Below, piece after piece: positions 53,453 through 62,168 of a DNA stretch of 64,000 bases. The stretch lies in the NCBI RefSeq assembly GCF_902859805.1, contig NZ_CADIKC010000001.1:1240001-1304000 (forward strand), written 5' to 3'. The notes beneath the pieces are model-generated. The model was not told the origin of the DNA. It searched no databases and saw nothing but the letters and a program-made list of their open reading frames with translations. A program made the translations under genes and the position numbers. The DNA comes from Paraburkholderia sediminicola (GTDB lineage: Bacteria > Pseudomonadota > Gammaproteobacteria > Burkholderiales > Burkholderiaceae). The stretch's first letter is position 1. Each line of letters begins with the position of its first letter.

Positions 53453-54253
53453 TCATTCGACGTAGTTCTTCAGAATGCGCAGGTCGGTCACCGAGTACGC
53501 CATACCGAGCCGATAACCCCGGCCGACGCGCACCGGCGCAATCAGGTTCATATCCTCACCCGCGACTTCGGGAATCTTCAGTTCCGCCGACCCGGCCCAG
53601 ACGTCCACGATCGCGAGATTGTCCGTAAGCGACATGGTCAGTTCATCGACCGGCGGTTTTTCCTGAAGTCCCGCTGCGAGCTGGGGAAAGTAACGGCGCA
53701 TCGTTGTTGGCCGGTTAAAAACGGTCGTCGGGTCAGCGACAGGTTCCTCGAGCTGGATACGGGCGGTCGCCAGTCGCTCTCCATGCGCGGACACACTGGC
53801 GCCGAAGCGGCTTCCTTTGGCAAGCGGCGCAGCTGCCAGGCTGGGCGCCGAGAAACTGCGAGTCTGGTAGACGCTGGCGAGTTTCTTAGGAAAGCCCTGC
53901 GCCCACCCGCGGGCGATGGCGGCATCGTTATCGACGAAGATGTACGGGCAGTAGTTGACCGGAACGCCGTCGAAGACCGCCTCAACCAGAACGAAGGCCT
54001 CGCGGTATTGGTAGCGGGCCGGGTCCGTCAATTCATCATTGGAACCTGTGAACTGCCAATCCAGAAACCAGAAGAAGGCCCGGCCGCCGGATTTCTCGTC
54101 CACCGTGACGCCAGGCGGGAGGAGCGCCGCGATCGCTTTCTGGTCGGTCCAGTATTCGATGGCGAGACAATCGCTCGAGTAGTGCCACGGCGGCAGCGTC
54201 GCCAGTGCGGACTTTCCTTGCGGAGTGACAGGGACCGAAAACGCTTTGGGCAT
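53453..54253 (-). CDS. Acetoacetate decarboxylase-family protein
   Basis: 266 residues from the ATG at 54253, after AAGGAGAAGCGAA. The family is shown by ALLPPGVTVDE, YREAFVLVEAVFDG and especially GWAQGFPKKLASVYQTR, where the adjacent lysines match the Schiff-base lysine region of acetoacetate decarboxylase. It may decarboxylate acetoacetate or act as a related aldolase/dehydratase. No ketone-metabolism genes are beside it, so the true substrate is uncertain. Confidence 0.82.
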   Translation of the reverse strand: MPKAFSVPVTPQGKSALATLPPWHYSSDCLAIEYWTDQKAIAALLPPGVTVDEKSGGRAFFWFLDWQFTGSNDELTDPARYQYREAFVLVEAVFDGVPVNYCPYIFVDNDAAIARGWAQGFPKKLASVYQTRSFSAPSLAAAPLAKGSRFGASVSAHGERLATARIQLEEPVADPTTVFNRPTTMRRYFPQLAAGLQEKPPVDELTMSLTDNLAIVDVWAGSAELKIPEVAGEDMNLIAPVRVGRGYRLGMAYSVTDLRILKNYVE

Positions 54254-54553
54254 TTCGCTTCTCCTTGATCGGCGCGACGGCACGTCGCTGTACGTGGAAT
54301 CCATGCGTTGCCTACGGACGCCGCGTATCAGTCGAGGCAGACCGTTCGAGGACACAACGCGCGGCCAGAAGGCGACCGTCCATAGCGCTCAATCCGGCGC
54401 GCCGCGCGTGAAGTAATAGTGCCGTGTCCCGTCTGCTGCCGCTTTCGAAATCGCACGACGGGGCCGCCATATCCCATCAGGAACTGCGCGCAAGGTGGAA
54501 TAGACACCCCTCCAAAACCGTTTAGACGACATACGAACCACCGGCAGACTTCG
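54254..54553. other. Divergent intergenic region
   Basis: Exactly 300 bases between the decarboxylase-like gene and the lipoprotein gene. Nothing structured was recognised; it should contain both promoters. Confidence 0.4.
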
Positions 54554-55312
54554 ATGAGCACTCGACAACAGCACGTCATCCGTTCTGTCAGCGCGGGGCT
54601 GCTAATTGCATCCGTTGCGTTGTTCGCTGGCTGCGGCGGCGGAGGCGGTGGTGGCAGTAGCGCAAGCAGCGTGTCGATGGTTTCGATCACCGGTACGGCG
54701 GCAACCGGCAAGGCGCTCGCGAACGCGACGATTAGCATCAATTGCGCGCGGGGCTCGATATCGGTCGCAGCAGATGCGAACGGAAACTACCACGCGGCAT
54801 TCGGCGCAGTGATGCCGTGCCTGATCACTGCGACTTCGGGCGGGACGATGTTGCACTCCGCAGCGTTCGCCGGCGGCACGTACAACGTCACGCCTGAGAC
54901 TGATCTGATGTTGTCGTATCTGGCGGCACAACTCGGTACGAATGAAAGCGGGTTGATCACCGGCTTCGCGACGAACACGCAATTTCAGCAGACGCTGCAG
55001 AATCAGACCGACGTTCTGAGTGCGCAGGCCGCTGTCGTCCAGAACCTGCAACAAAAGTACGGTATTACGCTTTCCACCGCCAATTTTCTGACCACCGCAT
55101 TCACTGTCGGTCAGTCAGGCGAGGACAGCGATCTCGAAGCGCTCCTCGCTCTTGGCGCAATCGACACCAACGGCGAACCGGACGCAGCCGCCGTCTCACT
55201 CATAGCTACGATGGGTGCCGCACATCCGATCGCGACGTCGCCAGGTACCGGCACAAACGGGACCGGCGGAACCGGAGTAGGCGGCACGGGGAGCACGGGC
55301 GGCATGATGTGA
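54554..55312 (+). CDS. Lipoprotein with glycine-rich linker
   Basis: 252 residues from the ATG at 54554. The lipobox is ALFAGC followed at once by a run of glycines, a common linker in Burkholderia lipoproteins. The next part (SITGTAATGKALANATISI) resembles a carboxypeptidase-regulatory or Ig-like fold, and the C-terminal tail is again Gly/Thr-rich. It is probably attached to the outer membrane. No function is recognised. Confidence 0.75.
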   Translation: MSTRQQHVIRSVSAGLLIASVALFAGCGGGGGGGSSASSVSMVSITGTAATGKALANATISINCARGSISVAADANGNYHAAFGAVMPCLITATSGGTMLHSAAFAGGTYNVTPETDLMLSYLAAQLGTNESGLITGFATNTQFQQTLQNQTDVLSAQAAVVQNLQQKYGITLSTANFLTTAFTVGQSGEDSDLEALLALGAIDTNGEPDAAAVSLIATMGAAHPIATSPGTGTNGTGGTGVGGTGSTGGMM

Positions 55313-55354
55313 GACGACACCACACATGCTCAACCGACCGCCCTCGCGTAAGAG

Positions 55355-57814
55355 TCAGGTCAGCTCCATGGTGAAATCCCCCGCAGAATGGCTGGGGCTG
55401 GAATCGGGTGAACTCGTGCGAAACAGCGCGGTGAACTCCTCCGCAGGCAGAGGCCGTGAAAAAAGATAACCCTGCCCGGTCTGGCAGAACCATTCGCGAA
55501 GGAGCCTTGCCTGCTCACTCGTTTCGATCCCCTCGGCCGTGACGGACAGTCCAAGCGATTGCGCCATGGAAATCACGGCGCGAACGATCGCATCGTCTTC
55601 GGCACTCGTGCCAATGCCCTGAACAAAGGATCGGTCTATTTTCAGCACGTCCAGCGGCAGCCTGCGAAGATAACTGAGCGATGAATAGCCCGTACCGAAG
55701 TCATCGATTGCGATGGTGACGCCAAAGTCTTTCAGCTTCTGGAGCGTCTCGATACTCCTTTCGGTATCCCGCATGATCAGGCCCTCCGTGACCTCCAGTT
55801 TCAGCGAGGCTGCGCCGATGTGCGCTTTGGACAGCGCCGTAGCCACGTCGGCAACGAGGTTGGGATCATCGAACTGCCGAGGCGAGAGATTGACGCTAAT
55901 CTGCAGCGGCGGTTCTGCCGGGAACTCCCGTTGCCAGCGGGCGACTTGCAAACAAGCCTCTTCCAGTACGTATCGTCCGAGCGGAATGATCAGGCCGCTC
56001 TCTTCCGCAATCGTGATGAACTCGGACGGCGGCAACAGACCTCGCGTGGGATGCTGCCACCGCACGAGCGCTTCCATTTCCCGGAACCCCGCCTCCTGAA
56101 GCTGCATGATGGGCTGGAAATACACGCGCAGATCGCGATGTTCGAGCGCGTAACGCAGGTCCGTTTCAATCTCCAGCTTCTTGACTGCTTCAGCGTGCAT
56201 GTTCTCTTCGAAAACCACATAACGGCCCTTTCCACCGTTCTTGGCCCGATACATGGCAACGTCGGCGTCTCGCAACAATGTGTCAGCATCGCCGCGGCCG
56301 CGGCCAGCGCGCGCGAATGCCAGGCCGACGCTCGCGCTGATGATGTACTGCTTGTTGTCGAGATCGAACGGCTGACTGAATTGCGCAAGAATGTTGTCCG
56401 CGACCAGGGTTCCTTCGTTCGTCGCTTCGCTCCCCAGGTGTTCCAGCAGGATGACGAACTCGTCGCCACCCAGTCGCGCGACGGTGTCGGTCGGACGAAC
56501 ACATCCTTCAAGACGCTTGGCCGCTGCGATCAGCAACCGGTCTCCCACGTGATGGCCGAGACTGTCGTTCACCCGCTTGAAATTATCCAGGTCGATGAAG
56601 ACGACGCCAATCATCGCATTGCGTTGACGCGCGCGCGCCTCGGCCTGGCTAATACGATCAAGCAGCAGAGCGCGGTTCGGTAGCGAGGTGAGCGTGTCGT
56701 AGAACGCCCGTCGCGCGAGTTGCTCTTCGAAGCTCTTTCTTTCGGTGGTGTCGCTCGCGGTCGCCACGATCGCACCGACGGCCGGTTCGTCGAGCAGATT
56801 CGTCAAGGTAAGCTGAATATAGCGCCACGCGTCACCCTCGCCTCGAGTACGGATCTCGATGGACTTCGTGGATCCAGCGATCGACGACACGGTCTCCAAC
56901 AGGCCCTGCAGCGTGGGGCGGTCGATGGGATGAATCGGATCGAGCAGACTGGTGCCGACGAGCTGGCCCATGTTCTTCAAGGGGTCCGGTCTTCGCGTCG
57001 GCGCTTCGTAAAGCACAGTCCCGTTGACGTCGGAAACGAGTATCGCATCCGACGTGTTGGCGACTAGCGCCTGCAACCTCTGTTCGCTCGAGCGCAGCGC
57101 GTCCTGAGCCGCTGCATCCACGTTCTTGCGAATACGCCGCAACATCTGAAGGAACAGCAGCGCGAGCCCCACGCCGATCGCGAGTACCACGGGGGTCGAT
57201 ATCAGAACGATCCGTTGTACGGCAACGAGCCGTTCGAGTTGCTTCGTCGCATCGTCGCGGTGCTGTGCCGCAACCGCGAGAACCGTTTGCTCGATGTCGT
57301 CGAAGAGCGGATCGGCCGAATTCTCGTCGATCTCATTGGCTCTCGCGATATCGTGATCGTCGACGGCCTTGAACATCGACTTGGCGAACGATCGATACTT
57401 CGCGTGCTTCTCCAGCAGGCCGTGCAGCATCGCGCTGCTGTCAGGCTCAAGTGCCATTGCCTTCTTCAGCGCTGCGTCGAGTGCTTCACCGGCCTCGCGG
57501 TGCTCGTGCAGCACCTCCGGGCGCGGATCCTGGAAGTACTTGCGCTCGGCCGATTCCTCCCACGCAACGCTATAGCGAGCTTCCTCGAAAGCGTTATTCG
57601 CCTCGTTGGCGGCTTGCGCGGCGAATCCGGCACTCAAGCTTTCATACGCACCCCAGAAGGCCAGGAGCGGCACGCTCAACAGAACGAGGACAAGACCGAA
57701 TATTGCCGTGCGCCGCGCAGGGGGCACGTTCGTCGACGCCTGCTCAACCCGGTCTTCTATTGCGTTGCGTCGCCACAGGTATCGACGCCTTTGAGTGCCC
57801 TTCTGTCTGGTCAC
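55355..57814 (-). CDS. Membrane GGDEF-EAL protein with PAS domain
   Basis: About 819 residues; a GTG at 57814 is preferred because GGAG lies five bases before it (GTG 57838 is the longer choice). Order: membrane span ~39-56, periplasmic sensory loop, span ~203-223, PAS ~242-360, GGDEF ~370-535 with an intact GGDEF at 449-453, EAL ~550-800 with EMEALVRWQHP and DDFGTGYSSLSYL. Both cyclic-di-GMP synthase and phosphodiesterase motifs are intact, so either activity may dominate. The gene is alone, convergent with the lipoprotein gene. Confidence 0.9.
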   Translation of the reverse strand: MTRQKGTQRRRYLWRRNAIEDRVEQASTNVPPARRTAIFGLVLVLLSVPLLAFWGAYESLSAGFAAQAANEANNAFEEARYSVAWEESAERKYFQDPRPEVLHEHREAGEALDAALKKAMALEPDSSAMLHGLLEKHAKYRSFAKSMFKAVDDHDIARANEIDENSADPLFDDIEQTVLAVAAQHRDDATKQLERLVAVQRIVLISTPVVLAIGVGLALLFLQMLRRIRKNVDAAAQDALRSSEQRLQALVANTSDAILVSDVNGTVLYEAPTRRPDPLKNMGQLVGTSLLDPIHPIDRPTLQGLLETVSSIAGSTKSIEIRTRGEGDAWRYIQLTLTNLLDEPAVGAIVATASDTTERKSFEEQLARRAFYDTLTSLPNRALLLDRISQAEARARQRNAMIGVVFIDLDNFKRVNDSLGHHVGDRLLIAAAKRLEGCVRPTDTVARLGGDEFVILLEHLGSEATNEGTLVADNILAQFSQPFDLDNKQYIISASVGLAFARAGRGRGDADTLLRDADVAMYRAKNGGKGRYVVFEENMHAEAVKKLEIETDLRYALEHRDLRVYFQPIMQLQEAGFREMEALVRWQHPTRGLLPPSEFITIAEESGLIIPLGRYVLEEACLQVARWQREFPAEPPLQISVNLSPRQFDDPNLVADVATALSKAHIGAASLKLEVTEGLIMRDTERSIETLQKLKDFGVTIAIDDFGTGYSSLSYLRRLPLDVLKIDRSFVQGIGTSAEDDAIVRAVISMAQSLGLSVTAEGIETSEQARLLREWFCQTGQGYLFSRPLPAEEFTALFRTSSPDSSPSHSAGDFTMELT

Positions 57815-58093
57815 GATTGCTCCGATGTGGAACAGCACGTCGACGAGGTGACCTGTTCGGGCAGGTTGGGCGGAAGGACACTGAAAGTGTCCGTCTGCCC
57901 GTAGACGACGTGCTCATCCGGAAGTCGTGATCCGAAGCATCGCCTGGTTCGTTCGTTGACTTCGAACCGAGTAAATGACGGACGACTCCGATCCCGGTCC
58001 GCGTTGTGTCGGACCACCGCTTATTAACGGCACGCCGTGGTTTTTTCTAAAGGTTTCGCGGTCGCTGAATGCAGCACGCCCGCCGGTCTCGAA

Positions 58094-58684
58094 CTAGAAC
58101 AGCGGATGCGCTTGCGGATACAGCGCGGTCCTGAGGGCAAGGCCACCGAGCACCACGAAGATGATCGCGGCCAGAATGTGGACCGCCTTTGTCGGCAGGC
58201 GATCGGCGAATTTGTGTCCCAGGTAGATGACGGGCACATTTGCCAGCATCATGCCGAGCGTCGTGCCCGCAACCACGCCGAAGAACTCGTGAAAACGCGC
58301 CGCCAGAGCGATTGTGACGATTTGGGTTTTGTCGCCCATCTCAGCGAGAAAGAATGTGAGCGCGGTTGTGCCGAACACGCCCATCGAATTTTTCGTCAAC
58401 ACCGCATCGGCGTCGTCCAGCTTGTCCGGAACGAGAATCCACACCGCCATTACGGCGAATGACGCAACAACCGCCCAGTTCAGAATGCCAGGACTCAGAA
58501 CGCTCGCAAGCCACGCGCCGAGTGCGCCGGATGCACCATGATTGATGAGCGTGGCGACAAAAACACCAAGGATGATGGGAATGGGCTTGCGATACCGCGC
58601 TGCCAGAACCAGGGACAGAAGTTGAGTCTTGTCGCCGATTTCAGCAAGGCCGACCACACTGGTCGAAATGAGGAAGGATTGCAT
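58094..58684 (-). CDS. TMEM165/GDT1 (UPF0016) family manganese exporter
   Basis: 196 residues with six membrane spans and the two family signatures AEIGDKTQLLSLVLAARY and AEMGDKTQIVTIALAARF, one in each half of the internal duplication. Members move Mn2+ or Ca2+ out of the cytosol. A yybP-ykoY riboswitch and attenuator lie directly upstream (58711-58875), so expression should rise with manganese. No strong Shine-Dalgarno sequence precedes the ATG. The mntP gene with its own riboswitch is divergent. Confidence 0.9.
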   Translation of the reverse strand: MQSFLISTSVVGLAEIGDKTQLLSLVLAARYRKPIPIILGVFVATLINHGASGALGAWLASVLSPGILNWAVVASFAVMAVWILVPDKLDDADAVLTKNSMGVFGTTALTFFLAEMGDKTQIVTIALAARFHEFFGVVAGTTLGMMLANVPVIYLGHKFADRLPTKAVHILAAIIFVVLGGLALRTALYPQAHPLF

Positions 58685-58710
58685 GGGGTTGTTGTATCCG
58701 GGCCGCGCAG

Positions 58711-58766
58711 AAAAAACGCGATGACGCGCATTCCGGCGACCCGGTTAGGTCGGAATGCGAGTCATC
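58711..58766 (-). terminator. Riboswitch-controlled intrinsic terminator
   Basis: On the minus strand a 16-bp stem with one mismatch (58751-58766 pairing with 58720-58735) is followed by GCGTTTTTT (T-run at 58711-58716). It comes directly after the aptamer and before the exporter start, so it is the expression platform of the riboswitch. Confidence 0.82.
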
Positions 58767-58875
58767 GGTCTTGCCAGGCATTTAGCTGCGCACGCCATAG
58801 CGGGTCTCTCGACTCGCCAAGTATGTTGACGTGCGCCCTCGAACATGGCGTTCGAGGCGGCTACTCCCCAATGAG
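58767..58875 (-). ncRNA. yybP-ykoY (Mn2+) riboswitch aptamer upstream of the UPF0016 exporter
   Basis: The minus strand reads GGGGAGTAGCC (ending 58869), a 7-bp hairpin CCTCGAA/TTCGAGG, then GTCAACATACTTGG inside a stem GCGCAC/GTGCGC, and finally GGCAAGACC (58767-58775). These are the conserved L1 and L3 elements of the manganese-sensing yybP-ykoY aptamer. Manganese should stop the terminator at 58711-58766 from forming. Confidence 0.88.
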
Positions 58876-58994
58876 CAGGCGCGATTTTATCGCGCCATGC
58901 GTTGCAGAAGCAAGTCACCACAATAACGCTTTCCGCAATCGAGCATCGCTGCGCACGCCTATTATTACGAATTCCTTTCGGCCATGATATGCTC

Positions 58995-59100
58995 ACCCCT
59001 GTCTTTGGGGAGTAGCCGGCTTCTACCCAGAAGCGCCTGCGTCAACATACTCGGTCGCGCAGACCGTGGTGCAGGCAGCCCTTTGGTTGGCAAGACCATC
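58995..59100 (+). ncRNA. yybP-ykoY (Mn2+) riboswitch aptamer upstream of mntP
   Basis: GGGGAGTAGCC (59007-59017), hairpin CTTCT/AGAAG (59020-59034), stem GCCTGC/GCAGGC (59035-59040 and 59071-59076) enclosing GTCAACATACTCGG, and GGCAAGACC near 59089-59097 give the same aptamer as the minus-strand copy. A hairpin at 59100-59138 follows as expression platform. Confidence 0.88.
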
Positions 59101-59146
59101 GACACACCACGCGACCGGTCGGGCGCGATGGTGTGTCGCGGTTTTC
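59100..59146 (+). terminator. Expression-platform hairpin of the mntP riboswitch
   Basis: A 10-bp stem CGACACACCA / TGGTGTGTCG (59100-59109, 59129-59138) is followed by CGGTTTTCC. The T-run is short, so it may work as a terminator or by masking translation; the mntP start has no clear Shine-Dalgarno sequence. Confidence 0.65.
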
Positions 59147-59171
59147 CGCCCGACCTTGAGCCACTCCTCTT

Positions 59172-59741
59172 ATGAATCCTGTCGCAACGCTATTCCTTGC
59201 TTTCGCCATGTCTACCGATGCCTTTGCAGCTGCAATCGGCAAAGGCGCCACGCTCAATCGTCCTCACTGGCGCGAAGCCATCAGGACAGGACTCATCTTC
59301 GGGGTCATCGAGGCACTGACGCCATTGATCGGATGGTTCCTCGGAAAAGCAGCAGCCCAATACGTCTCTGCGTGGGATCACTGGATCGCGTTTACGCTGC
59401 TGTTCGTTCTCGGCGCCCGCATGGTGTTCAACAGCTTTTCAGCGAAAGACGTCGACGAGACGAAACCCGCATCCCATTCGTTCTGGTTGCTGGCATTGAC
59501 GGGTTTCGCCACGAGTATCGATGCGATGGCAGTCGGCGCGGGCCTCGCCTTTGTCGACGTCAACATTTATTCGACCGCAGCGGCGATTGGTCTTGCGACC
59601 ATGGCGATGGTCACGATCGGCGTGATGCTCGGTCGTGTCATCGGCCACGTCGCGGGTAGGCGCGCTGAGATGGCGGGTGGCGTGGTGCTGATCGGGATCG
59701 GCGGGACCATACTTGCTGAGCACCTTAAGATCTTCGGATAA
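59172..59741 (+). CDS. mntP: MntP-type manganese efflux pump
   Basis: 189 residues with six membrane spans. The [19 protein letters not shown] and [18 protein letters not shown] segments carry the conserved aspartates of MntP, one in each half. It exports Mn2+ from the cytoplasm. The yybP-ykoY riboswitch directly upstream is the classical mntP control element. A hairpin terminator overlaps its stop. Confidence 0.93.
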   Translation: MNPVATLFLAFAMSTDAFAAAIGKGATLNRPHWREAIRTGLIFGVIEALTPLIGWFLGKAAAQYVSAWDHWIAFTLLFVLGARMVFNSFSAKDVDETKPASHSFWLLALTGFATSIDAMAVGAGLAFVDVNIYSTAAAIGLATMAMVTIGVMLGRVIGHVAGRRAEMAGGVVLIGIGGTILAEHLKIFG

Positions 59742-59782
59742 ACGGCCATCACGTTCGGCTTGTTAATCATGTGATGGCCGTT
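59741..59782. terminator. Hairpin terminator after mntP
   Basis: A 12-bp stem AACGGCCATCAC / GTGATGGCCGTT with an 18-base loop begins at the last base of mntP. It lies between convergent genes and may act on both. Confidence 0.65.
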
Positions 59783-59836
59783 ACCGGTGGTTTTTCGAAA
59801 GGCAGCACAATCACCGGCCTGAACCACTATGCATCC

Positions 59837-60586
59837 TCAGTCCTTCGGCCGCACTGCAAGGCTACGCTCGGATTTGTGCACATCTCGGTAGCCAAGCATA
59901 TTCACCAACTGCTGCTCCTTCTCTTCGTCGAATCCGCAGGTGTGGCGCCACTCCCTCGGGTTCTCGTAAGTCCCGAACAACATGTCCCACCATGGGATAT
60001 CACCGTAGTTGTTCTTATGCCGGCCGCACCGGTGATGAATCCGGTGCATCTCGGGGCGCTGGAAGAAGAAGCCGACCCAGCGTGGAGTTTTGACGTTCGT
60101 GTGGTAGAAAAACTCTCCTACGGCTGTGCAAAAAGTATAGACCGCTGCCGCCTCGGTCGACAAACCGAGGACCGTGAAGACCAGCAGGCTGCCAATAATC
60201 GAGTTCACTACCATCTCGCCGGGATGCTTGTAAAACGACGTGATGACTTCGAGTCGCCGTGGGCTGTGATGTATCTGATGGAAAACGCGCCACAGCAGAT
60301 CGTTTTCATGACGCCAGCGGTGCCACCAGTAGAAGACAAAGGTAGCAACGAAATAGGCGAGCAGACCGCCAGCAGCCGGCCGGAGATACCGTGACAAGCC
60401 CAGGATCGACCATGACGAGAGCCACCGCTCCCACGTCACGCCGGCAAGCATCACGACGCAAACCTGGATGGCGTTGATGAGTAACACCCGCAATGGCCAA
60501 GTACGCACACGCGGCAACGCCCACCCCGGCGCCGTGCGTTCAATGACAAAACAGAAAACGAATACGATAAGAGCGACGCCAAGCAT
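59837..60586 (-). CDS. Sterol desaturase / fatty acid hydroxylase family protein
   Basis: 249 residues with several membrane spans and the three histidine clusters of the integral-membrane di-iron family: HRWRHE, HQIHHSPRR and HRIHHR. It should hydroxylate or desaturate a lipid chain in the inner membrane; the lipid is unknown. Its ATG at 60586 lies 23 bases after the stop of the YiiX-like gene, so the two are an operon, perhaps for envelope lipid modification. Confidence 0.85.
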   Translation of the reverse strand: MLGVALIVFVFCFVIERTAPGWALPRVRTWPLRVLLINAIQVCVVMLAGVTWERWLSSWSILGLSRYLRPAAGGLLAYFVATFVFYWWHRWRHENDLLWRVFHQIHHSPRRLEVITSFYKHPGEMVVNSIIGSLLVFTVLGLSTEAAAVYTFCTAVGEFFYHTNVKTPRWVGFFFQRPEMHRIHHRCGRHKNNYGDIPWWDMLFGTYENPREWRHTCGFDEEKEQQLVNMLGYRDVHKSERSLAVRPKD

Positions 60587-60609
60587 TGGTGACCTCCATT
60601 CCGTTCGAA

Positions 60610-61281
60610 TTATCTTTTCGATGCATCCGTCGCGACGCCGTCAAAGACGCAGCGCAACTGCAGGCTCTTTATCAGGCTTGCTGGGGTGACTGTTTCGCGC
60701 GCCCATGGAATGCGGCCGAAATACCAGATTTTCCAGAAGAGAAGTTCCGCGTCAGGTCGACGCGAATACAATGCCGCAAAAGTTTCGATATCACCGAGGC
60801 GGGCTCCAGTCGCTTCCTCGAGTACTTCGCGAACGTATCGCGAACAGAATTGACGACGGGAATGAAGGTTGAATCCCGTGTCATAGAGGATCCCCGTTCG
60901 TCGCGCGGCAGCTGCACGGACCCGTTGCTCTTCGGTCAATGTCAGAGGCTTCGTGAGCCGAACCACGGCAACCCGGCCGCGATCCGAACGAGCGACAAAT
61001 CGCGCGAGAGTCGTAAAACGGGATATCGGAAACGTACTTTCACCTATAAGCGGTTGCCCATCAGCGGTGCCCACAACGACGCCGACATGATTGATCCACG
61101 ATCCGGTTGCGGCGGAAACTTCCCGGAACGGCTTCGCCGAAACATGAATGCCGACGATGTCTCCAACACGTAGCGTTACGCCAAGCGAGACGACCGTTTC
61201 GATGAATTGCCCAGACGCGCCTAAGGTCCCGGCCACGGATAGCTTGCTCATTTGAATGGGCAGACTTGTTCGGATGTGCAT
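60610..61281 (-). CDS. YiiX/YebB-like permuted NlpC/P60 cysteine hydrolase
   Basis: About 223 residues from the ATG at 61281 (GAGGGG upstream). The pattern is that of permuted papain-like amidases: LRVGDIVGIHV, catalytic His in WINHVGVVVG, Glu in IGESTFP and catalytic Cys in QFCSRYVREVLEEATG. Members cleave amide or thioester bonds in lipids or peptides. No signal peptide is evident. It is coupled to the desaturase gene and divergent from an XRE-type regulator gene. Confidence 0.75.
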   Translation of the reverse strand: MHIRTSLPIQMSKLSVAGTLGASGQFIETVVSLGVTLRVGDIVGIHVSAKPFREVSAATGSWINHVGVVVGTADGQPLIGESTFPISRFTTLARFVARSDRGRVAVVRLTKPLTLTEEQRVRAAAARRTGILYDTGFNLHSRRQFCSRYVREVLEEATGARLGDIETFAALYSRRPDAELLFWKIWYFGRIPWARETVTPASLIKSLQLRCVFDGVATDASKR

Positions 61282-61399
61282 GACTAGCCCCTCGCGGTTC
61301 GAATGACAGGAACTATGCACATGGGTATCAACTTCTGCTGATATTCTGCTCAACGTCTCCTAGAATGTACTTCTGAGTATTAATTTTCGATACCAAACA

Positions 61400-62143
61400 A
61401 TGACTGAAATAGCCCAACTCATTGCGACCATCAAGCGGGAACTCAAGGCCCAAGGGTTGACCTACCGCGACGTAGCGCGTGCGTTGGCACTTTCGGAACC
61501 AAGCGTGAAACGCCTGTTTTCGAGCGAAAGATTCACCGTGGAGCGACTGGTACAGATCAGCCAGTTCCTCGGATTCACTCTGGCCGAACTTTTGCAGGAA
61601 GCATCGTCTTCGGTTCCTCAGCTATCCACGCTGACGGAGCATCAGGAGACACAGCTCGTATCGAACAGCAAGTTGTTGCTGGTGGCTGTCTGCGCGTTTA
61701 ACCATTGGTCAGCTGCGGACATCGTCGCGACCTATCAGATGAGCAAGGCGGAATGCTTAAAGCGGTTGTTGGTACTCGATCGTATGGGTGTCATCGCGCT
61801 ACTCCCAGGGGACCGGATTCGACTCCGTATTGCGCGAGATTTTGACTGGCTGCCAAACGGGCCGATTCGCCAATTCTTCCGGCGGGAAGGTCTTAGCGAT
61901 TTTTTGGCCGGGCGCTTCGACCAACCGAATGAAACGCTGGAGTTCACTCACGGCATGCTGACAGAAGCTGCGTTCTCGCAGCTCCAGCTTGAGCTAAGGC
62001 GGCTGCGTGGCAGGTTCGCCGCCTTGCATAAGGAATCTGCAGCCGCGCCTTTGAACCAGAGACGCGGAACCGGCTTGTTATTGGCTAGCCAGGAATGGGA
62101 GCCAACCGTATTCCAGCAGTTCCGACGACCACCTGCGGCCTAA
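61400..62143 (+). CDS. XRE-type helix-turn-helix regulator
   Basis: 247 residues. Residues 5-65 form an XRE-like helix-turn-helix (TYRDVARALALSEPSVKRLF, then FTVERLVQISQFLGFTLAEL). The remaining 180 residues, with a possible second winged-helix-like part (AECLKRLLVLDRMGVIALLPGD in two runs), have no known ligand domain. It is divergent from the YiiX/desaturase operon, which is a likely target. The pattern is common in Burkholderia. Confidence 0.8.
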   Translation: MTEIAQLIATIKRELKAQGLTYRDVARALALSEPSVKRLFSSERFTVERLVQISQFLGFTLAELLQEASSSVPQLSTLTEHQETQLVSNSKLLLVAVCAFNHWSAADIVATYQMSKAECLKRLLVLDRMGVIALLPGDRIRLRIARDFDWLPNGPIRQFFRREGLSDFLAGRFDQPNETLEFTHGMLTEAAFSQLQLELRRLRGRFAALHKESAAAPLNQRRGTGLLLASQEWEPTVFQQFRRPPAA

Positions 62144-62168
62144 AAAATCAACGGCGCCCAGCGCCAGC

